From: Polaromonas sp.
Lineage (GTDB): Bacteria > Pseudomonadota > Gammaproteobacteria > Burkholderiales > Burkholderiaceae_C
DNA length: 7,423 nt
Direction: 5' to 3'
NCBI GenBank assembly: GCA_014376885.1
Contig: JACMQR010000046.1
Span: 1-7,423 of the forward strand
A program made the translations under genes and the position numbers. The notes beneath the pieces are model-generated. The model did not search any database, was not told where the DNA came from, and saw nothing but the letters and a program-made list of their open reading frames with translations. Positions within the stretch are counted from its first letter, which is position 1. Every line of letters begins with the position of its first letter. Below are positions 1 to 5,618 of this stretch, piece by piece.

Positions 1-245
1 ATTCGAGCGACCTGACGATTCCGCTGTCGGCCTTTGCCGCCGGCCTGGGCGACCATGCCATCGTGACTGCCCTGTGCCCGGGCGGCAAGGAGCGCATGCG
101 CCGGCTGATGAATGTCGTGGCCTCCGGCCGGGTGGACCTGGGGCTGATGGTGACGCACACCTACAAGCTGGAGAACATTGTTGCCGCCTACGGGCTGTTT
201 GCGAACCAGCGCGACGGCGTGCTGAAAATCGCCATCAAGCCGTAG
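1..245 (+). CDS. Zinc-type alcohol dehydrogenase (MDR family), C-terminal fragment
   Basis: This is the last 80 residues of an alcohol dehydrogenase; the gene begins outside the window, and the first complete codon is at base 3. The tail with TALCPGGKERMRRL, followed by a stretch ending VTHTYKLENIVAAYGLF and VLKIAIKP, matches my memory of the C-terminus of the NAD(P)-dependent secondary-alcohol (isopropanol) dehydrogenase branch of the medium-chain dehydrogenase/reductase superfamily, where GGxxRMxRL and the THxF/YxxxxNIxxAY segment close the catalytic domain. The zinc ligands and the Rossmann fold lie upstream and cannot be checked, so substrate and cofactor are unknown. The gene ends with TAG and converges on the DUF3297 gene with 27 bases between the stops. 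I see no clear hairpin terminator in that gap. Confidence 0.85.
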   Translation, partial: SSDLTIPLSAFAAGLGDHAIVTALCPGGKERMRRLMNVVASGRVDLGLMVTHTYKLENIVAAYGLFANQRDGVLKIAIKP

Positions 246-272
246 CCGGCACGGCCCGTTCGCGGCGGCTGC

Positions 273-521
273 CTATTTGTAGAACGCCTCCACCTGGCCC
301 TTGAGCTTGATCAGCAGCGGCCGGCCCTTGCGGTCCAGCGCCTTGCCGGCGGGCACTTTCACCCAGCCTTCGCTGATGCAGTATTCCTCGACATTGATGT
401 GTTCCTTGTCATTCAATCGAATGCCAATGTGGTGCTCGAACACGGAAGCAACGTGGTGGGGACTGCGCGGGTCAACGGACAGGCGGTCGGGCAGGGGCGG
501 AAGTAGCGTGGAGTCGTTCAT
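273..521 (-). CDS. DUF3297 family small protein
   Basis: This 82-residue protein is recognised as DUF3297, a small soluble proteobacterial family of unknown function. The signature parts are LPDRLSVDPRSPHH near residues 10-23 and NVEEYCISEGWVKVPAGKAL, followed by a Gly/Lys-rich strand (RKGRPLLIKLKGQVEAFYK) that ends the protein. The length is what I recall as usual for the family. There is no signal peptide or membrane segment. The start is ATG at 521, with a weak purine-rich AAAGAA just upstream, and the stop is TAG. It is on the same strand as the upstream amidohydrolase gene but separated from it by 132 bases, so it is probably transcribed alone. No function can be assigned; the family assignment rests on recognising the conserved blocks. 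Confidence 0.85.
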   Translation of the reverse strand: MNDSTLLPPLPDRLSVDPRSPHHVASVFEHHIGIRLNDKEHINVEEYCISEGWVKVPAGKALDRKGRPLLIKLKGQVEAFYK

Positions 522-653
522 GATGTTCTTTGTGGGTTAGCGCAAATGGGTGTCGATTTTCCACGATCCAAATCTGACTCCGGGCTTGATGCCATTTTTG
601 GAAAGCAGGCCTTGTGCATGGAGCCGCCACCGCCGGTTTTCCCGATGGCCAAA
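522..653. other. Intergenic gap upstream of the DUF3297 gene
   Basis: This 132-base gap lies between the stop of the amidohydrolase gene and the start of the DUF3297 gene, both on the minus strand. It is noticeably more AT-rich than the flanking genes, as expected for a promoter region. I found no convincing paired -35/-10 set and no hairpin followed by a T-run that would act as a terminator for the upstream operon. Confidence 0.4.
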
Positions 654-1418
654 TCAAGCCAGGCCCTGCCGTACTGCCAACACATTGGCCAGCGACCGCA
701 CCAGGTCGGCCTGCAACGCGGCCCATGCTTCGCCGCCTTCCACGGCAAAGCGCTGGTTGACCTCCAGCTCGATGCCGACATACTGCGCCGGCCCGTGGCG
801 CTTTCGCAGCAGCGCGGTCAAGCCGTCGCACTTGCCCTGGTAGGGGTAATTGCGGCGCAGCGCCAGGTCAGGCCGGCGTTGCGCCAGCGTCTGGCGCCAG
901 CGCCGCGCCGCAATGATTTCGCCGGCGCGCCCGGGGTCGTACAGCCAGGCCACATCGGCCTGGCGCACCACGCCGTGCAGCTCGGGCGTGAAACTGTGGG
1001 CGGCAATGTGGAGGACGCGCCGGCCCCTGGCAATCAGCCGGGCGACCGCCGACTCCACCGCCGCGCGGTGCGGCTGGTAATGCAGGGCGATGATGTCGCG
1101 CCGAATGGCCGCCGGCAAGCCGCGCGTAACTTCGGAGTACAGCTGGCGGTGGCCGATCGAGCGGTTCAGGTCGATCAGCAGCCGGGTGGTGGTGGCCGCA
1201 AACAGCGGCGCATCCAGGGCCTGGGCCAGCTGCCGGGCCATCTCCAGCGCGCCCATGTCCCAGCCGCGATGCGTTAAGAGCAGTTCCTCATGGCCGGCAA
1301 ACAACGCGGCATAGGCGGGCGGCACCCCATGCCCGCCATGCTCGCAGGTAATGACCAGCGCGTCGCCGGCGTCCCGGCTGCCGCTGGCCTTGGGGTTGTC
1401 GGGCGCAGGCTGGTTCAC
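654..1418 (-). CDS. N-formylglutamate amidohydrolase family protein
   Basis: A 254-residue member of the N-formylglutamate amidohydrolase family, zinc-dependent hydrolases named for the last step of histidine breakdown (N-formylglutamate to glutamate and formate). Family landmarks are ITCEHGGHGVP near residues 23-33 (E26 and H27 expected in the metal site), LLIDLNRSIGH near 80-90, AAHSFTP near 139-145, and GIELEVNQ near 215-222. There is no signal peptide. The GTG start at 1418 is chosen because it overlaps the TGA of the preceding transglutaminase gene (GTGA), a typical translational-coupling arrangement; the open frame continues upstream as far as 2087, but there it merely shadows the transglutaminase. 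No hut genes are visible nearby, and the partner is a transglutaminase-like protein, so a role on another N-acylated glutamate or peptide substrate is quite possible. The name should be read as a family name. Confidence 0.87.
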   Translation of the reverse strand: MNQPAPDNPKASGSRDAGDALVITCEHGGHGVPPAYAALFAGHEELLLTHRGWDMGALEMARQLAQALDAPLFAATTTRLLIDLNRSIGHRQLYSEVTRGLPAAIRRDIIALHYQPHRAAVESAVARLIARGRRVLHIAAHSFTPELHGVVRQADVAWLYDPGRAGEIIAARRWRQTLAQRRPDLALRRNYPYQGKCDGLTALLRKRHGPAQYVGIELEVNQRFAVEGGEAWAALQADLVRSLANVLAVRQGLA

Positions 1419-2257
1419 ACCGTGGAGATGGCATGGCCATGCACATCGACCTCGTGGGTGGTGACCTCGAATTTCTTGAGTACGTTGGGCCCGAAGGCCA
1501 TGGTCAGCGGCACGTCGCCGGCGTCGCGGCCGCGCGCCATCACGACGCGGCCGATGCGCGGCGTGTTGTGGCGCGCGTCGAAGGTGTACCAGCGCCAACC
1601 CAGGAACACCTCGAACCAGGCGCTGAAGTCCATCGGGTAGGGCACTGCGGGAATGCCGATGTCGCCCAGGTAGCCGGTGCAGTAGCGCGCCGGAATGTTC
1701 ATGCAGCGGCACAGCGTGACCGCCAGGTGGGTGAAGTCGCGGCACACGCCGGTGCCTTCGCGCCAGCCTTCGACGGCGGTGCGGGTGGCGCGGGCCGCGG
1801 TGTAGTCGAAACGGATGTGCCGATGCACATAGTCGCAAATCGCCTGCACCCGCGCCCAGCCCGGCGGGCCCGCGCCGAACTGGTTCCAGGCGAACTGCAG
1901 CAGAGCGCTGTCCACCTCGCAGTAACGGCTGGGCAGCAGGAACTGCAGGGTGGCCGGCGGCAGCTCGGTCGGGTCGTGCTGTGCGGCCAGCCAGTTGACT
2001 TCGTCCGGCAGGCCCGAGTCGCGGATGATGGACTGGCTGTGAAAGCGCACCTCCTGGACACCGGCCGGCGCATTGACCCGGCCGCACTGGTTGCCAAACG
2101 CGTCCAGGTAGTCGTCGACCTGCAAATCGGGCTCGATCCGCACGATTTCGGGCGCCAGCAGGTCGTCGCGACGCGACGGATGCACATGCAAAACATACAC
2201 CAGCGCCATCGGCGAGGTGATGGCCAGCTGAATGTCAAAACCGATTTGGAGGTGCAT
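1415..2257 (-). CDS. Transglutaminase-like family protein (Ser in place of catalytic His)
   Basis: A 280-residue cytoplasmic protein of the bacterial transglutaminase-like (papain-fold) family. Residues 1-120 are the N-terminal beta-rich domain that accompanies these proteins (begins MHLQIGFDIQ). The catalytic core follows: GTGVCRDFTHLA near 168-179 with nucleophile C172, IPARYCTGYLGD near 188-199, then MDFSAWFEVFLGWRWYTFDAR near 209-229. In most transglutaminase-like cores the WFE block is preceded by His (HAW) as the second triad member; here it is S212. D227 is at the expected acid position, and H230 follows three residues later. My recollection is that SAW is usual in this particular subfamily. 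The ATG at 2257 is preferred to an in-frame TTG at 2275 because the protein then begins as homologues do; neither has a strong ribosome site. It is the first gene of a coupled pair with the amidohydrolase. Substrate unknown. Confidence 0.87.
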   Translation of the reverse strand: MHLQIGFDIQLAITSPMALVYVLHVHPSRRDDLLAPEIVRIEPDLQVDDYLDAFGNQCGRVNAPAGVQEVRFHSQSIIRDSGLPDEVNWLAAQHDPTELPPATLQFLLPSRYCEVDSALLQFAWNQFGAGPPGWARVQAICDYVHRHIRFDYTAARATRTAVEGWREGTGVCRDFTHLAVTLCRCMNIPARYCTGYLGDIGIPAVPYPMDFSAWFEVFLGWRWYTFDARHNTPRIGRVVMARGRDAGDVPLTMAFGPNVLKKFEVTTHEVDVHGHAISTV

Positions 2258-2419
2258 GGCAGGGCTGTTTGGCAAGGGTTAAGGCCCGGGGGCCGACGCA
2301 GGTGCTTGAAACTGCTAGCAAGCTTGGTGCCAGTCACGCACCCGGCCTATCGTCGCTGACGCTGCCTGGCTGTCGGAGATCAGCGGGTGTCGGGGCGGGA
2401 AATTCCTGGCCGGCCCGCG
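2258..2419. other. Intergenic gap between the SemiSWEET and transglutaminase genes
   Basis: This 162-base gap separates two minus-strand units. It contains a GC-rich near-palindrome at about 2283-2294 (GGCCCGGGGGCC) but no hairpin followed by a T-run, and no good -35/-10 pair was found for the transglutaminase gene. I see no small ORF with the codon bias of the neighbours. Confidence 0.4.
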
Positions 2420-2689
2420 TTACCGAGGCCGACCGTACAGCAGCTTCATGCAAAGAATCGCCATCGCCAGCCCCAGGGTGATGGTGTTGGCAATCACCAT
2501 CGGCCAGGAGCCAAGCAGCAGGCCGTAGGCCAGCCACAGCGCCACGCCGGCGGTGAACACGCTGTACATGCTGAGCGAAACGCCGCTGACATCGCGGGTT
2601 CTGAAGCTCTGCCAGGCCTGCGGCAAAAAGCTCGCAGTGGTCAGAAAAGCGGCGGCCGAGCCGATGAGGTCGGTCAGGTTCATTGCCAT
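2420..2689 (-). CDS. SemiSWEET family sugar transporter (PQ-loop/MtN3 half unit)
   Basis: An 89-residue membrane protein with three predicted helices (about residues 5-25, 40-60 and 63-84), the single three-helix bundle typical of bacterial SemiSWEETs, which dimerise in the inner membrane to carry sugars down their gradient. Visible family marks are the TTASFLPQ segment with the PQ pair at 23-24 in helix 1, SGVSLSMYSVF at the second helix, W52 and Y55 of the WLAYG motif, and the conserved Asn N68 in helix 3 (ANTITLGLA). The gene is coupled to dacB: the ATG at 2689 shares one base with the dacB TGA, and an in-frame GTG at 2692 gives a four-base overlap. A Shine-Dalgarno-like GGGAAGG inside the dacB tail sits 6 bases before the GTG and 9 before the ATG, so either start is possible. 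The transported sugar cannot be told. Confidence 0.87.
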   Translation of the reverse strand: MAMNLTDLIGSAAAFLTTASFLPQAWQSFRTRDVSGVSLSMYSVFTAGVALWLAYGLLLGSWPMVIANTITLGLAMAILCMKLLYGRPR

Positions 2690-4197
2690 CACCGGCTGCC
2701 TTCCCGGACCGCCCAGTCGACCAGCGCGTCCAGCGCAGGGCGGGCGGCCGCAGCGTTCGGATGGTTGACGATGCCGACCACCACCAGGCGCCGCCCGCTG
2801 GGCGTGTGCACATAGCCGGCCAGTGCGCTGGCATCGCGCAGGCTGCCCGATTTAAGGTGCGCCCAGCCCTGCGACACGGCCGAGCGGCTGCGCCTCAGGG
2901 TGCCGTCGACGCCGGCAATCGGCAGCGACGCCATCAGCTCGGGCATGGCGCCCGAGACATAGGCGGTTTGCAGCATGCGCGCCAGGCCCTGGGGGGTGAT
3001 GCGCTCGGCGCGTGACAGGCCCGAGCCGTTGTCCAGCACCGGCACATCTGGCATGTTCGGTATGTCCGGCATATTCGGCGCGCCGCCCGGGCCGTCAAAG
3101 CGCGCCTGCCACCAGGCGCGCACCGCCTCGCGCGAGGCGTCGTTGCTGGCGCCGCCCGGGCGCGGCAGGCTGAGCGTCAGGAACAGCTGCCGGGCCATCA
3201 CGTTGTTGCTGAACTTGTTGATGTCCCGGATCACCTCGGCCAGCGGCGGCGATTCCATTTCAAACGCCGGCGCCTGGCCGGCCGGCGCGGCGCCGTCGCG
3301 CACCTGGCCGCTCAGCTGGCCGCCCATTTCCTGCCACAGGCCGGCCACCGCCCGCCGGGCGTAGCTGGCTGGGTCGGGGTAGGCGATGGCCCAGACCTTC
3401 TCGCCGCAGGCCACCGGGTAGCTGCCGGCAAAGGCGATGCGCAGCGGGTCGGCAAAGTCGCCCTGCAGCTGCGCCCGGTAGTCGCCGCAGTCGGCCGGGG
3501 CGCGCCCGTTGCCGCCGGCCGACAGCGGCACGCCCGGCTGCATCTGCACGCCGGCCAGCGGCGGGTCGTAGCTGATTCGCGCGCTGGCGCTGCCCGGATT
3601 GGGCATGAAGGTCATCACCACCGACTTGTAGTTCAGCAGCAGCGCGTCGGGCTGCACGTTGTAGGGCCGCAGCGCCTCGCCGTCAAAATCGCCGGGGTTC
3701 TGGCTGGCGGCGGCAAAGGCGCTGCGGTCCAGCACGATGTCGCCGCTGATCGCCCGGATGCCCAGCGCCTGCACCCGGCGCAGCAGCAGCCACAGCTGCT
3801 GCATCAGCAGCTTGGGGTCACCCCGGCCCTGGATGACGAGGTTGCCCTGCAGGACGCCGTCGGCCACCGGGCCATCGACATACACCGGCGTGCGCCAGGT
3901 ATAGGCCGGGCCGAGCAGCTCCAGCCCGGCAAAGGCTGTGACCAGCTTCATCACCGACGCCGGGTTCATCGGGCTGGCGGCGCGCCAGCTCAGCAGCGGC
4001 GCGGGGTTGCCGTTCAGCGCCGGCGCGGCATCGACGACCACGGCTGCAAATGCTTCGCGCGGCACCTGGGCGCGCGCCAACAGAGTGTCTATTTCGGGTG
4101 GCAGGGCTTGGGCGCTGGCCGCCAGGCTGGCCAGCGCCACCAGCATGCCGGCGGCCCGCCGCGCCTGCGGGCGGCAGGCAATCAGGGTCAAAATCAT
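2689..4197 (-). CDS. dacB: D-alanyl-D-alanine carboxypeptidase/endopeptidase, PBP4 type
   Basis: A 502-residue penicillin-binding protein 4 (peptidase family S13). It removes the terminal D-Ala of peptidoglycan stem peptides and/or cuts D-Ala-mDAP cross-links in the periplasm. The N-terminus is a Sec signal peptide: basic QARR near residues 11-14, a hydrophobic core, and a likely cut after ASAQA at 27-31. All three active-site motifs are present: SVMK with S81 and K84, SNN at 330-332, and KSG at 449-451. ENGSGLSR-like DNGSGLSR is at 389-396. The length is slightly above the roughly 480 residues of the E. coli enzyme, partly from a Pro/Asn/Met repeat insert at about 374-387. The ATG at 4197 is chosen because the signal peptide begins there; the longer frame to 4287 adds residues with no family likeness. 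It overlaps the SemiSWEET gene downstream and is divergent from tsaB. Confidence 0.94.
   Translation of the reverse strand: MILTLIACRPQARRAAGMLVALASLAASAQALPPEIDTLLARAQVPREAFAAVVVDAAPALNGNPAPLLSWRAASPMNPASVMKLVTAFAGLELLGPAYTWRTPVYVDGPVADGVLQGNLVIQGRGDPKLLMQQLWLLLRRVQALGIRAISGDIVLDRSAFAAASQNPGDFDGEALRPYNVQPDALLLNYKSVVMTFMPNPGSASARISYDPPLAGVQMQPGVPLSAGGNGRAPADCGDYRAQLQGDFADPLRIAFAGSYPVACGEKVWAIAYPDPASYARRAVAGLWQEMGGQLSGQVRDGAAPAGQAPAFEMESPPLAEVIRDINKFSNNVMARQLFLTLSLPRPGGASNDASREAVRAWWQARFDGPGGAPNMPDIPNMPDVPVLDNGSGLSRAERITPQGLARMLQTAYVSGAMPELMASLPIAGVDGTLRRSRSAVSQGWAHLKSGSLRDASALAGYVHTPSGRRLVVVGIVNHPNAAAARPALDALVDWAVREGSR
3047..3082 (-). repeat. Two 18-base tandem units inside dacB
   Basis: Two imperfect 18-base units lie head to tail (3047-3064 and 3065-3082). 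On the minus strand they encode the repeating peptide NMPDIPNMPDVP at about residues 375-386 of PBP4, just before the conserved DNGSGLSR block. The unit length is a multiple of three, so expansion or contraction keeps the frame. It probably forms an exposed loop. Confidence 0.7.
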
Positions 4198-4224
4198 GCG
4201 GCAATTATCGGCGGCCCGCCGCGC
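4149..4224. repeat. 16-base direct repeat 60 bases apart at the dacB 5' end
   Basis: The sequence CGGCGGCCCGCCGCGC occurs at 4149-4164, inside the dacB signal-peptide coding region, and again exactly at 4209-4224, upstream of the start. Each copy contains the palindromic core CGGCGGCCCGCCG, so each can form a hairpin. The copies flank the candidate -10 box and start codon of dacB. In DNA this GC-rich it may be chance or a local duplication. Confidence 0.6.
4204..4209 (-). promoter_or_regulatory. Candidate -10 box for dacB, possibly leaderless
   Basis: On the minus strand GATAAT is followed by six bases (TGCCGC) and then the dacB ATG at 4197. Transcription usually starts about 6-8 bases after a -10 box, which would place the mRNA 5' end at or within a base or two of the start codon. 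No Shine-Dalgarno sequence precedes the ATG, which agrees with this. No good -35 hexamer is visible. Confidence 0.45.
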
Positions 4225-4238
4225 GGCCGGGCAGGCCG

Positions 4239-4244
4239 GATAAT
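4239..4244 (+). promoter_or_regulatory. Candidate -10 box for the tsaB operon
   Basis: A plus-strand GATAAT lies in an otherwise very GC-rich stretch, upstream of tsaB. Transcription from here would give a leader of about 105 bases containing repeat copy E1. A second candidate, TATGAT at 4304-4309, lies inside E1 itself. Neither has a convincing -35 partner. A 15-codon frame beginning with the ATG at 4251 has no recognisable product. Confidence 0.3.
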
Positions 4245-4301
4245 CACCCGATGCGCCCTGCGGGCGGCCGGCGGCCCGGCACGCCATGGTGTTTTTGAAT
4301 G

Positions 4302-4356
4302 GCTATGATTTTGATAGCTGTCCGTGTCCGCGCCGCAAGCGCAACTGCCGTATTTG
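4302..4356 (+). repeat. Short palindromic interspersed repeat, copy E1
   Basis: This 55-base segment starts with an inverted repeat in AT-rich DNA (GCTAT, seven-base loop, ATAGC at 4302-4318) and ends with GCAAGCGCAACTGCCG (4335-4350) then TATTTG. It aligns without gaps to copy E2 at 5711-5759: 26 of 49 bases agree by my count, concentrated in the blocks GCTA, ATAGCTG and the GCAAGCGCAACTGCCG / GAAAGCACAAGTGTCG block, with identical spacing between blocks. The proposed tsaB ATG at 4357 follows immediately. I recall similar elements, with an ATAGCTGCT core and AAGCGC arms, scattered through comamonad genomes; that is memory, not a search result. Confidence 0.6.
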
Positions 4357-5118
4357 ATGCCAAAACCTTTTAAATTCCTCGCCTTTGACACCAGCACCGA
4401 CCGCCTGTCGGTGGCGCTGACCGACGGCGCGCGCGTCTGGCAGCACAGCAGCCCGGGTGGCGCCCAGGCCTCGGTCACCTTGATCCCGGCGATCCTGCGC
4501 CTGCTGGCCGATGCCGGCCTGGCGCTGGGCGCGCTCGATGCGATTGTCTTTGGCCGCGGGCCGGGTTCGTTTTCGGGCCTGCGCACCGCCTGCGCGGTGG
4601 CCCAGGGCCTGGCTTTCGGGGCCAGCCACGGCGCCGGCATTGCGGTGCTGCCCGTGGACACCCTGATGGCGCTGGCCGAGGAGGCGCGTTTTCAGCGGCA
4701 CGGCCCTCTGGCGGCCGGTGACGCGCCCTTGGCCGTCACCGCCCTGCTCGACGCCCGCATGGACGAGATGTATGTGCAGAGCTATGAATTTGCTGGCGGC
4801 GTGTGTCGCTCCATCAAGGACTGCGAGCTGATTCGGCCTGAAAACCTGGTGCCGGGTCCGGCGGTTCAGCTGCTGGCCGGCAATGTGTTCGGCGTGTATG
4901 CCGGGCGCCTGCCCGAGGGGCTGGCCGGGCTGCCTCGCGTGCCCGCCTACCCGACCGCGGCCGCGCTGCTGCGGCTGGCCCCGGCGCTGGCTGCCGCCGG
5001 CCAATGCATCGACGCCGCCCGGGCCCTGCCGCTGTATGTGCGCGACAAGGTCGCCCAGACCACCGACGAGCGCGCCCGGACCAAGGCCGCCGCCGACGCC
5101 GCCCAGGCTTCCTCATGA
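4357..5118 (+). CDS. tsaB: tRNA threonylcarbamoyladenosine biosynthesis protein TsaB
   Basis: A 253-residue TsaB (YeaZ), the inactive ASKHA-fold paralogue that scaffolds TsaD and, with TsaE and TsaC, makes the t6A modification at position 37 of ANN-decoding tRNAs in the cytoplasm. It shows the N-terminal LAFDTST motif (8-14), the hallmark GRGPGSFSGLR (66-76, with Ser where Thr is commoner), DARMDEMYV (132-140), and the C-terminal LPLYVRDKVAQTT (224-236). It is a little longer than the roughly 230 residues of E. coli, mostly by an Ala-rich tail. The ATG at 4357 is preferred because the protein then begins directly before the FKFLAFDTST strand as in homologues. An in-frame GTG at 4324 would add 11 residues encoded by repeat E1, and an in-frame TAG at 4315 blocks anything longer. 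No Shine-Dalgarno is seen for either start. It overlaps rimI by ATGA. Confidence 0.93.
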   Translation: MPKPFKFLAFDTSTDRLSVALTDGARVWQHSSPGGAQASVTLIPAILRLLADAGLALGALDAIVFGRGPGSFSGLRTACAVAQGLAFGASHGAGIAVLPVDTLMALAEEARFQRHGPLAAGDAPLAVTALLDARMDEMYVQSYEFAGGVCRSIKDCELIRPENLVPGPAVQLLAGNVFGVYAGRLPEGLAGLPRVPAYPTAAALLRLAPALAAAGQCIDAARALPLYVRDKVAQTTDERARTKAAADAAQASS

Positions 5119-5618
5119 ACGCCGCCCTCCAGACGCCCCCGCCGTTCGAGCCGCTGCAGGCGCGGTTTGAGGCCATGACGGCGGCCTGGCTGCCGGCGGT
5201 GCTGCGGCTCGAGCAGGCCGCCTACCCGCATCCGTGGAGCGAGCGCAATTTCCTCGATTCCCTGCGGGCCGGCTATGCCGCGCAGCTGCTGGTGGCCGCG
5301 CCCCGGGAAAGCCCCGAGCTGCTCGGCTATTTTGTGGCCATGAAAGGGGTTGACGAGGTGCATCTGCTCAATATCGCGGTGGCGCCCGCCTGCCAGGGCC
5401 AGGGCTGGGCGCAGGTGATGCTCGACGCCCTGGGCCTCTGGGCGCGCGGCCAGGGCGCGCAGTGGCTGTGGCTCGAAGCGCGCGTCAGCAATGCGCGCGC
5501 CCGGGCGGTGTACACCCGCCACGGCTTTCGGGAGGTCGGCACGCGCCGCGGCTACTACCCGCCCAGCCCGGCGTCGCCCCGGGGCGAGGACGCCATCGTC
5601 ATGAGCCTGGCGCTGTGA
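5115..5618 (+). CDS. rimI: Ribosomal protein S18 alanine N-acetyltransferase
   Basis: A 167-residue GNAT-fold acetyltransferase assigned as RimI, which acetylates the N-terminal Ala of ribosomal protein S18. Supporting features are LEQAAYPHPWSERNF near 32-46 (the family's E..AYPxPWS signature), LLNIAVAPACQGQGWA at 84-99 with QGQGWA as the acetyl-CoA pyrophosphate-binding loop (the usual form is RxxGxG/A), and LEARVSNARARAVYTRHGF at 120-138, matching the LEVRxSNxxAxxLYxxxGF signature with the expected Tyr at 133. RGYYP near 145-149 and GEDAIVM near 157-163 complete the RimI pattern. The ATG at 5115 overlaps the tsaB TGA, and the next gene starts inside its stop codon, so the three genes are coupled. 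An N-terminal extension of about 20 residues precedes the GNAT core. Confidence 0.92.
   Translation: MNAALQTPPPFEPLQARFEAMTAAWLPAVLRLEQAAYPHPWSERNFLDSLRAGYAAQLLVAAPRESPELLGYFVAMKGVDEVHLLNIAVAPACQGQGWAQVMLDALGLWARGQGAQWLWLEARVSNARARAVYTRHGFREVGTRRGYYPPSPASPRGEDAIVMSLAL

Noticed and set aside
246..272. Possible bidirectional terminator between the convergent alcohol dehydrogenase and DUF3297 genes
   Set aside because: Only 27 GC-rich bases with no stable stem followed by T-runs could be drawn by eye.
1419..2087. Upstream part of the long minus-strand frame that contains the amidohydrolase
   Set aside because: It is antiphase to the transglutaminase gene, gives an Arg/Ala/His-rich shadow product, and the GTGA overlap at 1415-1418 explains the true start.
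2283..2294. GGCCCGGGGGCC near-palindrome considered as a terminator
   Set aside because: The loop would be only two bases and no T-run follows on either strand.
2314..2325. GCTAGCAAGCTT, resembling cloning-site sequence
   Set aside because: There is no other vector-like sequence around it, and the flanks are ordinary genomic intergenic DNA, so it is taken as chance.
546..2359. Long plus-strand open frames opposite the amidohydrolase and transglutaminase genes
   Set aside because: Products are low-complexity Ala/Arg/Gly/Val-rich with no recognisable motif; they are typical antisense shadows in GC-rich DNA.
4198..4287. N-terminal extension of dacB to an upstream ATG at 4287
   Set aside because: The added 30 residues have no family likeness and would bury the signal peptide that begins naturally at the ATG at 4197.
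4251..4298. 15-codon frame after GATAAT upstream of tsaB, considered as a leader peptide
   Set aside because: It is Arg/Gly/Pro-rich, overlaps GC palindromes, has no regulatory codon run and no supporting ribosome site.
5462..5614. Upstream extension of the glycosylase-like frame into rimI
   Set aside because: It is out of phase with a well-supported rimI and has no glycosylase-like residues; the GTG at 5615 overlapping the rimI stop is a better start.
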